Source of the DNA: Planctellipticum variicoloris
GTDB lineage: Bacteria > Planctomycetota > Planctomycetia > Planctomycetales > Planctomycetaceae
Assembly: GCF_030622045.1 (NCBI RefSeq)
Contig: NZ_CP130886.1
Span: forward strand, 7,014,001 to 7,078,000
Length of the DNA: 64,000 nt
Direction of reading: 5' to 3'
The notes below the pieces were generated by a model. It was not told the DNA's origin. It did not search any database and worked only from the letters and a program-made list of their open reading frames with translations. Positions 16,550 to 27,030 of this stretch are shown here, piece by piece. The translations under genes were made by a program, and so were the position numbers. How positions within the stretch are numbered: position 1 is the stretch's first letter; each line of letters begins with the position of its first letter.

Positions 16550-18373
16550 TCAGGGCGCCGCGCCGATCGACTGACTTGCCGGGGTGTTTCGACTCGATGC
16601 CGCAGGCGCCACGACCGGAAGCGAAGGCTCGTCCGTCCGCATTTCCTCGATCCGTCTGCGGTAAGCCGAGAGCAGATCGCTCCGTGTGACAATGCCGACA
16701 ATCTGATGCGGCACGCCTCGTCGCACGACCGGCAGCCGTCCGATGTTGTGATTGACCAGGTGATCGACCGCCTGTCGCACCGTGCAGTCGTCATACACGA
16801 ACTTCACAATTCCCGATATAACCTCCGCCAGCGTCTCGTCGGACTTGTCGAGGGACGCTAGATCGCGGCGGGTGATGACCCCCACCAGCAACCCGGCAGC
16901 ATTGACCACCGGATAGCCCTGGTGCTGCGTTTCGGCGCCGCCCGACGCCATCCATTTGCGGACATCGCCAATCGTCTGATCGACGCGCAGCGTCGTCACG
17001 GGACTCCGGGCGATTTCGGCGACCAGAATCTGATCCAGCGGATCGGAAACGTACTCGGACGGTGTCCGTACGCCGCGACGGGAGATCTTCTCCGTCATGA
17101 TCGAATTCTTCATCAGCAGCGTCGCGACGAGATACGCCATGGCGCAGCCTCCAAGCAACGGCAGCAGTCCAAGGGGCTCCAGCGTCGTCTCGAACGCAAA
17201 CACGGCCGACGCCAGCAGGGCCCTCGATGCTCCGGAGAACGTTGCCGCCATACCGACGAGTGCTGCGACCCGTACGTCAATTCCCGCAGTCGGAAACAGT
17301 GCGACCGCAGCCGCTCCGCCGAGCGCTCCCAACCCGCCGCCAATCGTGAACAACGGCGCAAGGGTCCCTCCCGATGTTCCGCTGCCGAGAGAAATGACCC
17401 AGGAGAGAAACTTGAGCAGACACAGCCCGGTGACAGCACTCACCGTCAGCCGGTTCGAGATAATGTCGCTGATATTGCTGTAGCCGACTCCGAGAGTCCG
17501 CGGCTCGAAGCAGCCGATCACACCAACCGCAACGGCCCCGATGGCCGGCCACCACATCCAGTGAATCGGCAGCCGCTCGAACAGATCTTCAACCCCGTAA
17601 ACGACTCGCGTAATCAGGACCGCCGCCACTCCCATCAGCCCACCCAGCAGAATGTAGAATGCCATGGCCGCAACACCGGGAGGCGCCAGATGCGGCATCG
17701 CGAAGACCGGTTCGCTGCCGACGAACGCCAGCCGCAGACCGGCGGAAGTCACGCTGGCCAGCGCGACCGGCACGATCGATCTCGGACGGAACTCAAACAG
17801 CAACAGTTCGACAGCCAGCAGGACCGCCGAAACTGGGCTCCCGAAAATCGCCGACATCCCGGCAGCAGCACCGGCGGCTAGCAATGTTTTGCGTTCCTGG
17901 GTCGAAACTGTCAGCCACTGTCCCAGTGTCGAACCCAGCGCGCTGCCGGTCGCGATGATCGGGCCTTCGGCCCCGAACGGCCCTCCGGTCCCGATGGAAA
18001 TCGCGGCCGAAAGTGGCTTAAGGATTGTCATGCGAGGGGGAATTCGACTCTGGTTGGTCAGAATCTGCTCCATCGCCTCGGGAATTCCGTGCCCTCGAAT
18101 CGCCGCCGACCCATATCTCGCCATAACGCCGACGATCAGCGCGCCAACGACGGGGATGCCGATTACCAGAAATCCGAGTTGATGGTCCGCCGGAGAGACT
18201 TCCTGCAGCGAGAACCGCCCAAAGAACGCCAGATTGGTAATACCGGCAATCAGCCCGACCAGGATCTGAGCCGCCAGCGCAGCAGCAAGGCCCAATCCGA
18301 TGGCCAGCAGGCAGATCAGCACAACGCGTCGATCAACCAGCGAGCGTTCCTGCGGCGTGGCGTCCGTTGACAT
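16550..18373 (-). CDS. ClC-type chloride channel/antiporter with C-terminal CBS pair
   Basis: A 607-residue ClC-family protein with about 10-12 hydrophobic segments in the first 440 residues and two CBS motifs in the C-terminal cytoplasmic part (about 445-580). Diagnostic sequences are GHGIPEA near residue 94, GGPFGAEGP (130-138) with the gating Glu at 136, and GSGTSGG in the later selectivity region. The gating Glu suggests proton-coupled exchange or gated chloride conduction. The CBS pair usually senses adenosine nucleotides. It is transcribed away from the esterase gene across a 389-base region. An orphan CBS fragment at 6827 looks like the tail of a similar gene. Confidence 0.93.
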   Translation of the reverse strand: MSTDATPQERSLVDRRVVLICLLAIGLGLAAALAAQILVGLIAGITNLAFFGRFSLQEVSPADHQLGFLVIGIPVVGALIVGVMARYGSAAIRGHGIPEAMEQILTNQSRIPPRMTILKPLSAAISIGTGGPFGAEGPIIATGSALGSTLGQWLTVSTQERKTLLAAGAAAGMSAIFGSPVSAVLLAVELLLFEFRPRSIVPVALASVTSAGLRLAFVGSEPVFAMPHLAPPGVAAMAFYILLGGLMGVAAVLITRVVYGVEDLFERLPIHWMWWPAIGAVAVGVIGCFEPRTLGVGYSNISDIISNRLTVSAVTGLCLLKFLSWVISLGSGTSGGTLAPLFTIGGGLGALGGAAAVALFPTAGIDVRVAALVGMAATFSGASRALLASAVFAFETTLEPLGLLPLLGGCAMAYLVATLLMKNSIMTEKISRRGVRTPSEYVSDPLDQILVAEIARSPVTTLRVDQTIGDVRKWMASGGAETQHQGYPVVNAAGLLVGVITRRDLASLDKSDETLAEVISGIVKFVYDDCTVRQAVDHLVNHNIGRLPVVRRGVPHQIVGIVTRSDLLSAYRRRIEEMRTDEPSLPVVAPAASSRNTPASQSIGAAP

Positions 18374-18762
18374 TCGACAAGTCCTGCATTCTCAAAGGGG
18401 GATCGTCAAGGTGTTCGGTCAAGTCCGAGAGGCGCTCGGCCACTCGCGTGGTGAGTTATTGCCAGTTCGCCCGACAGATCGAAGTATGATTCCCGGTCGG
18501 CTGACGATCTTGTAACAAAAGGGGGCGGATGAGCATGTTCACACGACCTCTTCGATTCCTGCAAGCGATGAGTCCTCAAACCCGGACCGCGGTCGTACTC
18601 CCGTCACTCGCCGGGCAGCCAGCGCGCAAACTTTCCGCAGAATGGGAAGCATCCCAGGTCGGCCAGAAATCCGCGGCGTCTCGACAGCCTGCCTGCCGGG
18701 CCGATATCGTAACGGCGGATTTGTCTTCTATCGAATTCCTTGAGATCCCTCCGGAGTTTGTC
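18374..18762. other. Divergent promoter region between ClC and esterase genes
   Basis: About 390 bases between divergently transcribed genes. It likely holds both promoters. An in-frame extension of the esterase runs back to 18529 but lacks a signal-peptide-like sequence and a ribosome-binding site. No strong palindrome or RNA gene was seen. Confidence 0.5.
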
Positions 18763-19551
18763 ATGCGGCTGTCTGTCCGTAGTTGTGCGCTGGCCTGGCT
18801 CGTCCCCGCGGTGGCCTTCGCCCAGGCCCCCGCTCCCGAGAAAGTCATGCCGGAGACGCGCTTCGACGCCGTGACCTATAAATCTCCCGAAGGCGGCGAA
18901 CTTCCCTACCGACTGCTCAAGCCCAAAGCTGCCCCCCCCGGACAGAAGTTCCCCCTCGTCGTCTTTCTCCACGGCGCCGGAGAACGGGGGGTCGATAACA
19001 CCATTCAGCTCATCCACGGCATGGCCGACCTGGCCACCGACGCCATGATGCAGCGTCACCCGGCGTACGTCATTGCCCCCCAATGTCCTGCCGACCAGCA
19101 ATGGGTCGACACTCCCTGGACCGCTGACAGCCACACCATGCCCGCGCAGCCCACCCCTGCGCTCAGGATGGTTCAGGAACTGATCGGCTCGCTGGAAAAG
19201 GAATTCCCGATCGACACCGGCAGGATCTACATCACCGGCCTCTCGATGGGGGGCTTCGGCGCCTGGGATCTCCTGCAGCGACAGCCCGAACGCTTTGCCG
19301 CCGCCGTCCCCATCTGCGGCGGAGGCGACCCCGCGTTCGCCCCGAAGCTCAAGACCGTGCCGATCTGGGCCTTTCACGGCGACGCAGACGCCACCGTTAA
19401 GGTGATCCGCTCGCGCGAAATGATCGCCGCCCTCAAAGCCGCCGGCGGCAGACCCGTCTACACGGAATACGAAGGCGTCGCTCACAACTCCTGGACGGCG
19501 ACTTACGGCAATCGCCTCGTCTGGGACTGGGTCTTCGCCCAGTCCCGCTGA
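18763..19551 (+). CDS. Secreted alpha/beta-hydrolase (esterase/dienelactone-hydrolase-like)
   Basis: A 262-residue exported serine hydrolase. A signal peptide (about residues 1-20, ending VAFAQA) is followed by an alpha/beta-hydrolase domain with the oxyanion-region motif FLHGAGE, the nucleophile elbow GLSMGGFG (Ser catalytic) and a late His in VAHNSW. An Asp sits in FHGDADATV. It resembles the PHB-depolymerase/prolyl-oligopeptidase-like esterases abundant in Planctomycetes; the substrate is probably an ester-linked polymer or sugar ester. The ATG at 18763 was chosen because GGAG lies upstream and the signal peptide starts there. A ThuA-domain gene follows on the same strand after 59 bases. 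Confidence 0.87.
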   Translation: MRLSVRSCALAWLVPAVAFAQAPAPEKVMPETRFDAVTYKSPEGGELPYRLLKPKAAPPGQKFPLVVFLHGAGERGVDNTIQLIHGMADLATDAMMQRHPAYVIAPQCPADQQWVDTPWTADSHTMPAQPTPALRMVQELIGSLEKEFPIDTGRIYITGLSMGGFGAWDLLQRQPERFAAAVPICGGGDPAFAPKLKTVPIWAFHGDADATVKVIRSREMIAALKAAGGRPVYTEYEGVAHNSWTATYGNRLVWDWVFAQSR

Positions 19552-19610
19552 GTCTCCCCCCGCCGCACCGTCGTTCTGCACCACGAAGCACGAAGGAAGA
19601 GGTCTCCTCA

Positions 19611-20492
19611 ATGCGCACTCTGATTCTTTTCACCGCGCTGGTCGCGATCAGCGCCGTTCCCGGGCTCTCTGCGGAGAAACTGCCGGCGCTGATTGTCGAC
19701 GGGCAGAACAATCACGGCGTCTGGCCCAAAACCACGCAGATGATGAAAAAGTACCTCGAAGAATCGGGACTCTTCGCAGTCGACGTCGCCACCACGGCCC
19801 CCAAGGGGATCGATCCCGATTTCCATCCGGATTTCGCAAAGTACAAAGTCGTCGTCTCCAACTACAACGGCGCCCCCTGGCCCGAAGCGACTCAGAATGC
19901 CTTCGCCGACTACGTGCGCAACGGCGGCGGCTTCGTCGTCGTTCATGCGGCGGACAACTCCTTCCCCGAGTGGCCCGAGTACAACCAGATGATCGGCCTG
20001 GGAGGCTGGGGCGGCCGGAATGAGAAAAGCGGCCCGTACGTCTATTTGAGCAAAGAGGGAGAGGTCATTCGCAACGAAGAACCCGGCTCGGGCGGGCACC
20101 ACGGTTCTCAGCATGACTTTTCCGTCGTCGTCCGCGACTCGAACCACCCGATCACGAAGGGCATGCCCCGCGAATGGATGCATGTCAAGGACGAGCTTTA
20201 CGACAAACTCCGCGGACCCGCCGGCCGAATGAAAGTCCTCGCGACCGCCTATGCCGACCCCGCCACAGGCGGCTCCGGCCGGCACGAGCCGATGATCTTC
20301 ACGATCGACTTCGGCAAAGGGCGCGTGTTCCATACGCCGATGGGTCACGCCGACTATTCGCAGGAGTGCGTCGGCTTCATCGCGACGCTGCAGCGCGGGA
20401 CCGAATGGGCCGCCACCGGCAGCGTGACGCAGCCTTTGCCGCAGGATTTTCCGACCGCGACCGCGCTCAGCAAGCGCGCATGGGGCGAATAG
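19611..20492 (+). CDS. Secreted ThuA-domain protein
   Basis: A 293-residue protein with a signal peptide (about residues 1-21) and a ThuA domain, a glutamine-amidotransferase-like fold. Typical features are the LIVDGQNNHGVWP opening, the GGGFVVVHAADN motif in the middle, GSGGHHGSQHDF and the late MPMIFTIDFGKGRVFHTPMGH-like region (the start of which reads EPMIFTIDFG). ThuA domains are linked to trehalose and other carbohydrate use, but most planctomycetal secreted versions are uncharacterised. It follows the secreted esterase closely and may form a two-gene unit with it for processing a sugar polymer. A sigma-dependent regulator is not visible. Confidence 0.88.
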   Translation: MRTLILFTALVAISAVPGLSAEKLPALIVDGQNNHGVWPKTTQMMKKYLEESGLFAVDVATTAPKGIDPDFHPDFAKYKVVVSNYNGAPWPEATQNAFADYVRNGGGFVVVHAADNSFPEWPEYNQMIGLGGWGGRNEKSGPYVYLSKEGEVIRNEEPGSGGHHGSQHDFSVVVRDSNHPITKGMPREWMHVKDELYDKLRGPAGRMKVLATAYADPATGGSGRHEPMIFTIDFGKGRVFHTPMGHADYSQECVGFIATLQRGTEWAATGSVTQPLPQDFPTATALSKRAWGE

Positions 20493-21105
20493 ATTCGTAA
20501 CGTACGCGACGGCAGCCGCCCGCAGTGCCGCGCGAAGACCTTGCGGTCGACGTCTCAATCGCCGGCCACAAATATGAGTCGAGTCTCTGGTCCCCGCGCC
20601 CTCCGTTTTTGGTGGGAGGGGCGGGAGGCTGGGGTCGGCGAGCGTCGCGGGCGGATGGGGCTTGCGTCAGCGCAGACGCACTCCGAATTGACTGGCATAT
20701 GAATTGCCTGAGACGTTCGTCGGTACGCGGAGTCGCATGTCCCGATGATGTCGGTGTGATGGCTTGTGACACAGCGGATTGCACGCCGCCCTGGTTTGTT
20801 GGAACGGTCAGCACCAGAGTCACACGCTAACGCGGGCAGCGCTCTACGCCTGGTTTGCAGGCGTTTGCGCCGGGATTCCGGGCTGACCGGAGGGTTCGCT
20901 CTGAGAATCCTGAATTTTTGATTGGATTTCAGAACGTTGCGTGAGTAGATTTGGATGGATCAAGCGTCGGCCATTCTGGCCGGGAAGTTTCTTCTGCAAT
21001 TCAGTGATCGCAATTTCGCGACTTTTCTCAGCGTCGTTCGCCGCCCGTGATATCGGCGGTAATTTCTAGGTTTGAGTCATCTCACTTCGAATCGGGAGTC
21101 AGCTC
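20493..21105. other. Long intergenic stretch upstream of the DUF1559 gene
   Basis: About 610 bases with no credible gene; its 3' half (from about 20880) is noticeably less GC-rich than the surroundings, consistent with a promoter and 5' untranslated region for the DUF1559 gene. A CCCTCC/GGAGGG pair around 20600-20625 could form a small hairpin. No RNA family was recognised. Confidence 0.45.
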
Positions 21106-22095
<990 letters not shown>

Positions 22096-22156
22096 GAGTT
22101 TTCCCGGCCGTCTGTCTCATTGCCATCAGATTCATTCACGGTGCTGCCATGAGCAC

Positions 22157-22199
22157 AACCGGGTGAATCCCCGGCTTGCGGGATTCACCCGGTTTTCTT
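22157..22199 (+). terminator. Rho-independent-like terminator after the DUF1559 gene
   Basis: A perfect 15 bp stem (AACCGGGTGAATCCC at 22157-22171, its complement at 22180-22194) with an 8-base loop, followed by a T-rich stretch (TTTTCTTC). It separates the DUF1559 gene from the downstream lipoprotein. Confidence 0.88.
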
Positions 22200-22213
22200 C
22201 GGAGATTGCTCGC

Positions 22214-22675
22214 ATGTTGATGTGGAAATGCCCGCGGACTCTTTCTCTGCTAGCGGCAGGAACTCTGGTCGGTTTCGTCGGCTGTAGCGGCGGTTCAACG
22301 GTGCCTAAGCTCGCTCCGGTGACTGGCGTCGTCAGCATCGAAGGGACCCCGACAGCTGGTGTGACGGTGATTTTTACGCCCATGGGGGACACCAAGACGA
22401 CTGGCGGATCTGGCGTGACGGTCGCTGACGGAAAATTTGAACTCTTGCACCGCAGCGGCAAACCGGGTGTCGAGCCGGGTCAGTACGCGGTGACATTTTC
22501 TCGAATGGTTCTGAGGGACGGTTCTCCCATCCCCGCCGGGAAGAGTCCGATCGAAGTGGATGCCAAGGAGTCCATCCCTGGCCGGTTTCAGGATCCCTCC
22601 AATCCAGCCCACACAGCCACGGTCAGTCCGGAGGGTGGCTCCTTCGAATTTGGGATTGGGGCTCCCAAGAAGTAG
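22214..22675 (+). CDS. Small lipoprotein of the DUF1559 neighbourhood
   Basis: A 153-residue protein with a lipoprotein signal peptide (lipobox FVGC, Cys about residue 22) followed by a compact beta-sandwich-like domain beginning VTGVVSIEGTPTAGVTVIF, resembling transthyretin-like or carboxypeptidase-regulatory-type domains. Such lipoproteins commonly lie immediately downstream of DUF1559 genes in Planctomycetes; function is unknown. The start ATG at 22214 has GGAG at 22201-22204. A terminator lies between it and the DUF1559 gene, so it needs read-through or its own promoter. Confidence 0.82.
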   Translation: MLMWKCPRTLSLLAAGTLVGFVGCSGGSTVPKLAPVTGVVSIEGTPTAGVTVIFTPMGDTKTTGGSGVTVADGKFELLHRSGKPGVEPGQYAVTFSRMVLRDGSPIPAGKSPIEVDAKESIPGRFQDPSNPAHTATVSPEGGSFEFGIGAPKK

Positions 22676-22833
22676 TTTAAGCGGGATGGATGCCGCTTCC
22701 TGATAGGACCGCGGGATTCATCAATCCGTTCGGACCTTTTCCTATCCATTGCTGCCCGTGGACCGGCTCTGTGGCTGGTCCCCAGGCAGTGGATTGTGCT
22801 GGATCCTCATAACGACGCAATTCTGAGCGGGAC

Positions 22834-24510
22834 GTGAGTGTCGTGGTCGGCAGCGCCCCCCGCGGAAGTGAATCGTCATTATCGCCTCGCGGATCGCCGC
22901 CGCTCTATCGCCTGGCCTTGGTGCTGTTGGTGCTGCTGGTCTATGGCCAGACTTGGCGGTTTGAGTTTCTCAAGCTTGACGACAACCAATATGTCACCGA
23001 GAACCCGTATGTCCTGGCGGGTTTGTCGCTCGATTCCATTCGCTGGGCGTTCGCGCCTTCCGGCTATGCCGCGAACTGGCATCCACTGACCTGGCTTTCG
23101 CTCATGCTCGACTCCGAGTTATTCGGTCTCTGGGCAGGCGGTTATCATATTACAAATGTCGTGTTGCATGCGCTGAACAGCCTGCTCGTCTTCGGCTTAT
23201 TCTGCCGGCTCGCGAATTCGCCCAGACGAAGCTTCATGGTCGCGGCTCTCTTCGCAGTGCACCCCCTCCACGTGGAATCGGTCGCCTGGATCACCGAGCG
23301 CAAAGATGTACTGAGTACCCTGTTCGCCCTCTTGTCGCTGAACGCTTACGTGCGATTCATCGAGCGGCGGCAAGCCAGTCATTATTTGTGGGCCTGGTGC
23401 TGCCTGCTGCTCAGCCTGTTGAGCAAGCAAATGTTCGTGACACTCCCTTGCGTCTACCTGTTGCTGGATTTCTGGCCGCTCCGTCGGTTGTCGCCGGAAA
23501 TTCAGGCAGGGCAGCCGCCACTCTCCCCCCAGGCCGGTGTTCCCCATGTGAAGCTGTGGGCGTTGGTTGCCGAGAAGGTTCCGTTCGCCGTGTTGAGCGC
23601 CGGATTCTGCCTCATCGCCGTCTGGGCGCAGACGGCCGGCGAAGCGCTCGCGGACCTGCAAGAACTCCCGTTGCTCGACCGGCTCAATAACGCAGTTGTC
23701 AGCTGTGCCATTTACCTGTGGCAGACAATCTGGCCGATCAACCTGGCGATCTTTTATCCTTACCCTCCGGCCGGCAAGAGCGCCTGGGAGGTCGGCGCAT
23801 GCCTGCTGTTGTTGTTGGCGATAACCGGCGGAGCACTCTACCAGTCTCGACGTCGGCCCTACCTGTTGATGGGGTGGCTCTGGTACCTGATCACGCTGCT
23901 GCCCGTCATCGGGATCGTGCAGGTCGGAGAGCAGGCACACGCCGACCGTTACATGTACTTTCCACTGATCGGGCCCGCCCTGTCCGGAACATGGTGGCTG
24001 GCGGAGGTCCTCTCAGCACGGGGTGGCAGCGTGCGTGTCACCTGGCTGACGGCAACCGCTGTCCTGTTCGTGACTGGCAGCCTCGCCTGGATGCAGACTC
24101 GATACTGGCACGATTCCATCACTCTGTTCCGCCATACGCTGCGAGTCACGGACGATAACTGGCTGGCTCACGCAACCCTGGCCTCCGCGCTGATGGATGC
24201 GCCGACTCCGGACCACTTCCACGAGGCCGAGAGCCACTTGCGCGAGTCCCTGCGAATCAAGCCGAACTACGTAACCGCACATTACAATATGGCGTTAGTT
24301 TTGAGCGACCTTGGCGACCTGTCGCGTGCCAACGTGCATTTCCGGGAAACGCTGGCGCTGAAGCCGGAACACATCCGAGCCCGGCTGCTGTTGTGCCTCA
24401 ACCTCAAGCGGCTGGGATTGTCGGAGGAGTTGGCCAAAGAACGAGCGGAGTTAGAAACTCATCAGGAATCGCTCCCCGCAGAGTTACGATCCGCGCTAGA
24501 TGCTTTGTAA
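22834..24510 (+). CDS. Polytopic membrane protein with C-terminal TPR repeats
   Basis: A 558-residue protein with about ten hydrophobic segments (residues 25-425) followed by TPR-like helical repeats (about 440-540). Sequences such as LKLDDNQYVTENPYV near the start, NWHPLTWLSLMLD, HITNVVLHALNSLLV and HPLHVESVAWITERKD are shared by TPR-bearing membrane proteins with a GT-C/TMTC-like fold. This suggests lipid-linked sugar transfer to proteins, but the reaction is not proven for bacterial members. It starts with GTG at 22834 after GAGCGGG. It is convergent with another GT-C-type gene, with only 16 bases between the stops. Confidence 0.8.
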   Translation: MSVVVGSAPRGSESSLSPRGSPPLYRLALVLLVLLVYGQTWRFEFLKLDDNQYVTENPYVLAGLSLDSIRWAFAPSGYAANWHPLTWLSLMLDSELFGLWAGGYHITNVVLHALNSLLVFGLFCRLANSPRRSFMVAALFAVHPLHVESVAWITERKDVLSTLFALLSLNAYVRFIERRQASHYLWAWCCLLLSLLSKQMFVTLPCVYLLLDFWPLRRLSPEIQAGQPPLSPQAGVPHVKLWALVAEKVPFAVLSAGFCLIAVWAQTAGEALADLQELPLLDRLNNAVVSCAIYLWQTIWPINLAIFYPYPPAGKSAWEVGACLLLLLAITGGALYQSRRRPYLLMGWLWYLITLLPVIGIVQVGEQAHADRYMYFPLIGPALSGTWWLAEVLSARGGSVRVTWLTATAVLFVTGSLAWMQTRYWHDSITLFRHTLRVTDDNWLAHATLASALMDAPTPDHFHEAESHLRESLRIKPNYVTAHYNMALVLSDLGDLSRANVHFRETLALKPEHIRARLLLCLNLKRLGLSEELAKERAELETHQESLPAELRSALDAL

Positions 24511-24526
24511 TCCCGCTCAGTCGCAC

Positions 24527-26143
24527 CTACGGCCGCTGCCGCAAAAGTTTCACCGCGACCGGAATCTGCGGGGCGGCTGCGACGGCGAACTCGCCGTCCA
24601 GAATTTCCGTCACCCCGTCTTCACCAATTGGAACCAGGGCTTCCAAGGCGTATCGCCGGGGAATCTCGCTGTTCATCCATTCGAACAGGAGTCGCGGAGC
24701 CGTGGGACGATACAGCCACGAACTCGGCACGGTGACCACAGCCACAAGCTGCGGTTCAACAGCTTCGATCTCATCGATCATCTGCCGCTGCATTGACTCT
24801 GCGAACTCGTGCTGTTCGGTCATGGGGTACATGTACAAAAACCCGGTGGCCGAGCGACGACGGGCGAGAAATAGAATCTGCGGCTCCGACCCGAACATCG
24901 CCACGCGAGCCGACGGAGGCGTAGATTTTTCGATGTATTCAGCAATGGCCGCAGACTCAGGGAAGGGATTGTCGCCGTACATCAGCCTCGAGATCTTCTC
25001 GAGCGGCAGTCGAAACAGCACATCGCTGTCGGCGTACAGGCTCCACGAAAGGCTGGAGATCACCAGCACCAGCGGCACTACGGAACGTCCCCACTGTCGA
25101 AGAGTCTGTGACAGAAGATCGATGGCAGACCCGCCGGCAAACGCCACGCTGGGTAGCAAAAATAGAAAATAGTGTTCGCGAAAATAGAGTCCCGGGCACA
25201 CCGCGAGAAAGCTGAAGACCACAAAGAGCACGAGGAAAACACCCCGCGTCGCTCGATCCGTACTGCGCAGCGATGCGTAGATCCCCACGATGGCGAGGAG
25301 CAACGCAGGCCACGCGAACATCGCGATCGGAACGGCCGTCAACAGAAACAGGTCAATACCCGCAGACCACGAAACCTGCGACACATACTCCCGCGGATAC
25401 TCCACGGTCCAACGCCAGAAATTGTCGAACGTCCCCGCCGCGACCATCCACACCCACAGCACCCCATAAAGCAGCAGCGGACCAGCGAGAAACCCCATGA
25501 CTCGCGCCACGAACTGACGCGGCGCGGCAAATCCGGTCATTCGCCAGGACCAGGCCATCCATGTCAGTGCGAACACGAGGAACACGACCGCCGTCTGCTT
25601 CATGAGAAATGCCAACCCGAAACAGAGCCCGGCCCCACAAACCGTCAGCGGTCGATCTCGCGTTTCGTCTCGCTGCAGAAGCCAGATCCCCGCCAGCGCT
25701 GGCAAAAGCACAAAGTGCTCGGCATTGGCCATAAATCCATGAACCGTGTGTCCCACGGACACGACGGCAAATATCGCTGCTGCGGCCACCGCTCCAGTTC
25801 GGCTGGACCACTGTCGTCCGAGCCAGTAGATCAGGATCACGGAAGCCAGATTCACGAGGACGAGTCCGCCGCGAATCGCCTCGACAGAATGACCGAACAC
25901 GGCCAGCAGCCCGGCATAAGCCGCGTGAATCCCCGGCAGCTTCATCGTGTACGCTTCAGCATAGGGCGGAACGCCCTGCAGCATCAGCCAGCCGATATAC
26001 GCATACTCTCCCTCGTCACGTTCAAGGGGCAGGGCCAGCAACCGAATCCGCAGGAGCACGGCTCCCAGCAGAACGATCAGCATCAGGCCGAACGCGACGC
26101 GAGACGAGATATCCGTTGAAGAATCCATCGAATCACGGAGCAT
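24527..26143 (-). CDS. GT39-like membrane glycosyltransferase
   Basis: A protein of about 538 residues with roughly ten transmembrane segments in the first 400 residues and a soluble C-terminal region. Just after the first membrane segment is the LERDEGEYAYIGW motif, with acidic residues in the position typical of GT-C family 39/ArnT-like enzymes, which transfer a sugar from a polyprenyl-phosphate donor on the periplasmic face. The acceptor is unknown. Three in-frame ATGs lie at 26168-26170, 26141-26143 and 26126-26128; 26143 was taken because GAGG lies 12 bases upstream, but this is uncertain. Confidence 0.82.
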   Translation of the reverse strand: MLRDSMDSSTDISSRVAFGLMLIVLLGAVLLRIRLLALPLERDEGEYAYIGWLMLQGVPPYAEAYTMKLPGIHAAYAGLLAVFGHSVEAIRGGLVLVNLASVILIYWLGRQWSSRTGAVAAAAIFAVVSVGHTVHGFMANAEHFVLLPALAGIWLLQRDETRDRPLTVCGAGLCFGLAFLMKQTAVVFLVFALTWMAWSWRMTGFAAPRQFVARVMGFLAGPLLLYGVLWVWMVAAGTFDNFWRWTVEYPREYVSQVSWSAGIDLFLLTAVPIAMFAWPALLLAIVGIYASLRSTDRATRGVFLVLFVVFSFLAVCPGLYFREHYFLFLLPSVAFAGGSAIDLLSQTLRQWGRSVVPLVLVISSLSWSLYADSDVLFRLPLEKISRLMYGDNPFPESAAIAEYIEKSTPPSARVAMFGSEPQILFLARRRSATGFLYMYPMTEQHEFAESMQRQMIDEIEAVEPQLVAVVTVPSSWLYRPTAPRLLFEWMNSEIPRRYALEALVPIGEDGVTEILDGEFAVAAAPQIPVAVKLLRQRP

Positions 26144-26202
26144 CGTTCTCGAAGTCCTCAACGCGATCATCCACGATGATCAGGAGTTTTCTCGTCAGTA
26201 CG

Positions 26203-26231
26203 CAAGACTCGAGCGATTCACTCGAGTCTTG
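26203..26231. terminator. Perfect palindromic hairpin
   Basis: CAAGACTCGAG (26203-26213) and CTCGAGTCTTG (26221-26231) form an 11 bp stem with a 7-base loop, between the start of the GT39-like gene and the 3' end of a hydrolase fragment. There is no clear T-tract on either side, so terminator function is only likely. Confidence 0.45.
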
Positions 26232-26300
26232 TTGCAGGACTGGTCAGCGGATCGACCGGGGATCCGCCAACGGCCACGTTCCGCCAGCGCGGCACAGTCA

Positions 26301-26560
26301 TCATTTCTCGATTGCCAATCGCTGGAAGTCCCCACGAATGACGGCTCCGTCGCCGTTGCCGAAATTCTGCCGACTGATTAGCAGCACGAAAATCCTCTGC
26401 TTGCCCGGATCAATCCAGCCCAGTGTTCCGAACGCTCCGCCATGACCAAATGAGCCGGACGACAGCGAAGCCGACACGCCTTGCGGCTCACGAACGGCCG
26501 CATTTCTCACCGCGTTTCCAACAGAAACCGCCCCGTTCGACGTCAGTGAGTTTGCGAAGA
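26301..26560 (-). pseudogene. 3' fragment of a beta-lactamase-related serine hydrolase
   Basis: The last roughly 75-85 codons before the stop at 26301 match the C-terminus of class C beta-lactamase-related serine hydrolases: REPQGVSASLSSGSFGHGGAFGT, abbreviated here to its key HGGAFGT motif with the third active-site element, followed by WIDP and IFVLLISRQNF. Upstream of about 26560 the frame runs antisense into transposase DNA and is no longer hydrolase-like. The rest of the gene, with the SxxK and YxN motifs, is missing. This is a truncated gene, apparently cut by the insertion-sequence remnant next to it. Confidence 0.75.
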
Positions 26561-26591
26561 CACGCCTACGGAGTTCGAAGGAGGCGGTTCC

Positions 26592-27030
26592 ATGGAAACT
26601 GAGTGTCGCGGGCGGACGTGGCGTTTTCAAGCGGGCGGCGGGCGCGAAGGCGTGGCCCGGTTCGATGGCGGGCGAGTCACTTCCGACGGCGGCGGACTGC
26701 TGCTCAAAGAGGTTGAAGATCGCTTTCGCTTCATCGAACGCTTCGCCGGGGTGCTTCACCGACTATCGCGATCCCGACCTCCTCGAACATCCGCTCATCG
26801 ATCTGCTCAAGCAGCGGATCTTCGGGCTCTGTCTGGGCTACGAGGATCTCCTGGATCACGACACGCTCCGGCACGACGCCCTGCTGGCCGTCCTGGTCGG
26901 CAAGGACGATCCGCTGCACGGCCATCAGCTCGGCCGGTTCTTTCACGGCTACTACGACGCGTACTGCTACCTGCCGCTGTACGTGTTCTGCAGCGATCAT
27001 CCGCTACTGGCGCTGTTGCGTCGAGCATGA
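26592..27030 (+). pseudogene. Degenerate IS1380-type transposase remnant
   Basis: A decayed transposase. The frame starting at 26592 (with GGAGG upstream) gives the N-terminal signature ARFDGGRVTSDGGGLLLKEV. After a frameshift near 26745 the +1 frame continues with CFTDYRDPDLLEHP, RIFGLCLGYEDLLDHD and LAVLVGKDDP, then jumps directly to LHGHQLGRFFHGYYDAYCY and ends at a stop at 27028-27030. In intact IS1380-family transposases these two blocks are separated by roughly a hundred residues and are followed by a long C-terminal half. It therefore has an internal deletion, a frameshift and a 3' truncation, and cannot be active. Terminal inverted repeats were not identified. Confidence 0.82.
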
